From Flavobacteriales bacterium (lineage in GTDB: Bacteria > Bacteroidota > Bacteroidia > Flavobacteriales > Flavobacteriaceae): 17,830 bases of DNA. Location: contig JALVDN010000025.1 of assembly GCA_027008965.1 (NCBI GenBank), positions 1 to 17,830 of the forward strand, given 5' to 3'. A model generated the notes under the pieces. The model was given only the letters and a program-made list of their open reading frames with translations, had not been told where the DNA came from and did not search any database. This document shows, in pieces, positions 15,645 through 17,830 of the stretch (its first letter is position 1; each line of letters opens with the position of its first letter). The translations under genes were made by a program, and so were the position numbers.

Positions 15645-15672
15645 CAAACATAATAATAAAAAAAAAATACAA
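15645..15672 (-). promoter_or_regulatory. Bacteroidota-type promoter of the peptide-GLPGLI-barrel operon
   Basis: On the minus strand 15652-15645 reads TATGTTTG, a full match to TAnnTTTG, with TTG at 15672-15670 and a 17-nt spacer, within the range known for flavobacterial promoters. Transcription would start near 15640, at the edge of the GC-rich stem-loop leader. Confidence 0.6.
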
Positions 15673-15993
15673 GTCAAGTAAATGCAAGTTAAATTTTATT
15701 CAATGCTTTCTTTATTTTATGTTAAAATATGATTACTACTTATTTTTCAATAGTAGAACTAAAATTTTAACCGCTGAAAACAGGGAATTAGTAACGCCTT
15801 GAAACTACTTTGTATATTTATTGGATACATTTTGAATATAATTCAAATACGGGTTAACATAATGTTATTTTATTCTTAACATTATTTAACACTCAACCGC
15901 ATAAACTTTCCTATGGTTTTACTGTGATTATGAAGGATTTCCGCCTTCAAAAGGATACCACTCCGCCCGCCGGCGCTTACATCAGCTTTTTAA
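15673..15993. other. AT-rich intergenic stretch without a recognised gene
   Basis: Upstream of the predicted peptide-operon promoter and downstream of the FMN-reductase gene. I see only very short frames, no RNA gene and no convincing promoter. The single notable feature is the right copy of the 33-bp direct repeat near its right end. Confidence 0.6.
15944..15976 (+). repeat. 33-bp direct repeat, right copy flanking the AT-rich island
   Basis: Same orientation as 10849-10881 with one mismatch. Unlike the left copy it lacks the CCGGCGGG arm immediately before it, so only the right-hand portion of the larger hairpin element is present. It ends 17 nt before the stop codon of the FMN-reductase gene. 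Confidence 0.85.
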
Positions 15994-16599
15994 CTACATG
16001 GCATATTTGAACCGTTCATCAAACTCCAGTTTATTTCTTATAGATTGAAGCGCCTCAGCATATAATTTGAGTTGTTTCAAAGAATATTCTGCTCTTTCTC
16101 TAATCAGTGCATCGTTATCGTTTTCAGGTTTGTCTCCGTTCATCACCGAATTTACAAAACGCACAATCAAATGGTCGGGGATATATACCCACTTGGTGTT
16201 TTTATATCCGCTCACCCGCAAATCGCTGATGGGATATTGTCCGCTGATGCCCGCACTCACCGAAACCAACAAAACCGGCTTGTGTCCGGTTATATGCTCT
16301 CCGGCAAACAACGTAAGGTTTTTAATGGCAGGGGTAGCCATCCCGTTCCATTCGGGGATGACAAGGATAAAAGCATCGGCTTTTCGCATTTGTTCAATAA
16401 CAGGATTCAACATGTGTTTCCATTCCGGTGTTCCGTCCCACACGCCTTGATCCCAAAGCGGTAATGGGTTTTGACCCAAATCTATCAGTTGAACTGTGTC
16501 AAAAAATTTATTTTTTTCTACGGTTTGTTTCAGATAATCCGCCACTTTACGTGATTGTGAAGGATAGCGTTGACTGGCACTGATGATGAGTAAATTCAT
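15994..16599 (-). CDS. NADPH-dependent FMN reductase family protein
   Basis: A 201-residue cytoplasmic flavodoxin-fold protein. The FMN phosphate-binding loop is seen at the N-terminus (ISASQRYPSQSRKVADYL, about 6-23) and the second flavin-contact motif as PEWNGMATPAIKN (about 82-94), both typical of the NADPH-dependent FMN reductase family (chromate, quinone and azo reductases, SsuE-like). The residue pattern LVSVSAGISG (about 111-120) fits the third flavin-contacting loop. The natural substrate cannot be assigned. It is monocistronic as far as can be seen: GC-rich repeat copy B lies upstream and the 33-bp repeat downstream. Codon use resembles the core genes rather than the AT-rich island, so the island boundary lies between them. 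Confidence 0.85.
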   Translation of the reverse strand: MNLLIISASQRYPSQSRKVADYLKQTVEKNKFFDTVQLIDLGQNPLPLWDQGVWDGTPEWKHMLNPVIEQMRKADAFILVIPEWNGMATPAIKNLTLFAGEHITGHKPVLLVSVSAGISGQYPISDLRVSGYKNTKWVYIPDHLIVRFVNSVMNGDKPENDNDALIRERAEYSLKQLKLYAEALQSIRNKLEFDERFKYAM

Positions 16600-16657
16600 A
16601 TATTTTTTGAGCTAAAAATACAAAAAGACGCTTTAATGCTAAAAAACCAAATAAAGT

Positions 16658-16881
16658 TCCGGCGGGGAGACAAGCCTTGGCGCAGGCTCTCCCGCCGCAA
16701 GAGGTGAGACGGATTTATCCGGCTCACCGGATTGCCGACAAGACGTTCCGTCGGCTTGGAGGCATAACGCAGGAGACCGAAGCCGCCGAGCGAAGCGAGG
16801 CGGCAAGTGGCTCCGGAGTTTACGGAGCAAGACCCGTCAGGGGCTTGCGAAGTGCGAAGGGAGACCCGTGGGGGCTCCCGG
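16658..16881. repeat. GC-rich structured intergenic repeat, copy B (inverted relative to copy A)
   Basis: Occupies most of the 16600-17005 intergenic region. Blocks 16658-16730 and 16859-16881 match copy A (6893-6965 and 6691-6713) in inverted orientation. In between, shorter shared words (GGCTTGGAGGC, CGGAGCAAGAC, CTTGCGAAG) occur in the same order with diverged or inserted sequence around them. The GGTGAG...CTCACC stem and the GGCGGGGAGACAAGCC/GGCTCTCCCGCC stem are kept in both copies. Open frames across it look like composition artefacts. Confidence 0.8.
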
Positions 16882-16944
16882 AGCCACGAAATGAGACAAG
16901 GCTTGGAAAATGCAATGGCTCTTGAAAGCCGAAGGCTCATGAAG

Positions 16945-16975
16945 CAAAAGAGGTGAGCCCGGGCGGGCTCACCTC
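16945..16975 (-). terminator. intrinsic terminator of the glutamate dehydrogenase gene
   Basis: On the minus strand, 31 nt after the gdhA stop, GAGGTGAGCCC (16975-16965) pairs perfectly with GGGCTCACCTC (16960-16950) around a 4-nt loop, followed directly by TTTTGCTT. A strong stem plus T-run is a standard Rho-independent terminator. Confidence 0.85.
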
Positions 16976-17005
16976 GTACACAAAATCCTCTTCTTCAAAT
17001 TTTAA

Positions 17006-17830
17006 TTATACCACACCTTGCGCTAACATGGCGTCGGCAACTTTAACAAATCCGGCAATGTTGGCGCCTTTCACATAATCCACGTATCCGTCGGGAAGTT
17101 GACCGTATTGAACACAAGAAGTGTGAATGTTGTTCATGATTTCACGGAGTTTTTGGTCCACTTCTTCACGCGACCAGTTCAAGCGCATGGCGTTTTGGGT
17201 CATTTCCAATCCGGAAACGGCTACGCCACCCGCATTGGCGGCTTTGCCCGGAGCAAACAATATGCGTGCTTGTTGGAATATTTCAATGGCTTCGGGTGTG
17301 CTGGGCATGTTGGCACCTTCGGCTACACACATCACGCCGTTGTCAACCAGTTTTTTGGCGTCTTCGGCTTCGATTTCGTTTTGCGTGGCGCAAGGCAGGG
17401 CTATGTCGGCCGGAATACCCCAAGGACGCTCTCCTTTAAAGTATTTGGCGTGCGGATATTTTTCGACGTATTCATAAATTCTTCCGCGTTTAACGTTTTT
17501 CAGGAACATGACGTAATCCAATTTTTCGCGGTCAATTCCTTCCGGATCATAAATAAATCCGCTGGAATCCGAAAGTGTGACTACTTTGGCTCCGAATTCC
17601 ATGGCCTTTTCGGTGGCATATTGCGCCACATTGCCCGAACCGGAAACCAGAACGGTTTTTCCTTCAAAACTTTCGCCTTTAGTGGCCAGCATGGTTTGTG
17701 TAAAATAAACCAAACCGTAGCCGGTGGCTTCAGGGCGAAGTAAAGAACCTCCATAGGGCAAGCCTTTTCCGGTGAGAACACCCGTAAATTCATTTTTGAG
17801 TTTTTTGTATTGACCGAACAAATATCCAAT
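17006..17830 (-). CDS. gdhA: NADP-type glutamate dehydrogenase, C-terminal part (start outside window)
   Basis: The frame is open to the right edge and gives 274 residues of the family's usual roughly 450, so the N-terminal 40% (with the catalytic lysines) is missing. Glutamate dehydrogenase makes glutamate from 2-oxoglutarate, ammonia and NAD(P)H in the cytoplasm. Seen are the hinge region TGKGLPYGGSLLRPEATGYG, the nucleotide-binding glycine motif VSGSGNVAQYA, LPCATQNEI, VAEGANMPSTPEA and APGKAANAGGVAVSGLEMTQN, all characteristic of the hexameric class with NADP preference. The TTG at 17821 is an internal leucine, not a start. A strong intrinsic terminator follows. Cofactor preference is inferred from overall similarity to the E. 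coli GdhA type. Confidence 0.95.
   Translation of the reverse strand: MGYLFGQYKKLKNEFTGVLTGKGLPYGGSLLRPEATGYGLVYFTQTMLATKGESFEGKTVLVSGSGNVAQYATEKAMEFGAKVVTLSDSSGFIYDPEGIDREKLDYVMFLKNVKRGRIYEYVEKYPHAKYFKGERPWGIPADIALPCATQNEIEAEDAKKLVDNGVMCVAEGANMPSTPEAIEIFQQARILFAPGKAANAGGVAVSGLEMTQNAMRLNWSREEVDQKLREIMNNIHTSCVQYGQLPDGYVDYVKGANIAGFVKVADAMLAQGVV

Noticed and set aside
10849..15976. CRISPR or transposon interpretation of the repeated sequences
   Set aside because: Only two copies of the 33-bp unit, thousands of bases apart, with no spacer array, transposase or terminal-repeat structure.
16596..16940. Minus-strand frame of 114 codons and overlapping frames over repeat copy B
   Set aside because: Same repeated GC-rich DNA as copy A, frame not kept between copies, no domain seen.
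17099..17743. 214-codon plus-strand frame antisense to gdhA
   Set aside because: It lies inside a well-supported glutamate dehydrogenase gene; codon bias of the real gene produces the long antisense frame.

Overview
The window reads as chromosomal DNA of a member of the Bacteroidota, most likely a flavobacterium. The evidence is the GLPGLI-family protein, the outer-membrane barrels with carboxypeptidase-like and plug domains, the large periplasmic TPR protein beside an outer-membrane protein, Bacteroidota-type promoters (TAnnTTTG) and weak Shine-Dalgarno sites. The genus cannot be named from sequence alone. No rRNA, tRNA, CRISPR array, transposase or integrase was seen.

Layout. Positions 1-6582 form a minus-strand block transcribed from right to left: a periplasmic TPR protein, an outer-membrane barrel protein, carbamate kinase (arcC), a SanA/YdcF-type membrane protein, and the start of a THUMP-domain RNA methyltransferase that leaves the window. 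The TPR and barrel genes are 1 nt apart; sanA and the methyltransferase overlap by 4 nt. Positions 6583-6979 hold a promoter and a GC-rich structured repeat. At 6980-10715, dprA (minus) diverges from a plus-strand pair, a C-terminal processing protease and a YrbG-type Na+/Ca2+ exchanger. Positions 10716-10930 hold another GC-rich hairpin element.

Positions 10931-15672 are clearly more AT-rich and look like an accessory island. It carries a frameshifted lipoprotein gene and an apparent operon, read right to left: two small secreted paralogous peptides with two cysteines each, a GLPGLI protein, and an outer-membrane barrel with an N-terminal carboxypeptidase-like domain and plug. The operon has a recognisable promoter, and its predicted leader contains three GC-rich stem-loops. 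The island is bracketed by a 33-bp direct repeat (10849-10881 and 15944-15976, one mismatch). Outside that lie two inverted copies of a longer GC-rich repeat (6691-6965 and 16658-16881).

Beyond the island are an NADPH-dependent FMN reductase-like gene (15994-16599) and the C-terminal part of an NADP-type glutamate dehydrogenase (17006-17830, its start outside the window) with a clear intrinsic terminator.

The best candidate for an undescribed system is the peptide-peptide-GLPGLI-barrel operon. A plausible but unproven reading is that the two small secreted peptides are handled or exported by the GLPGLI/barrel pair, with leader structure and an internal hairpin setting expression.
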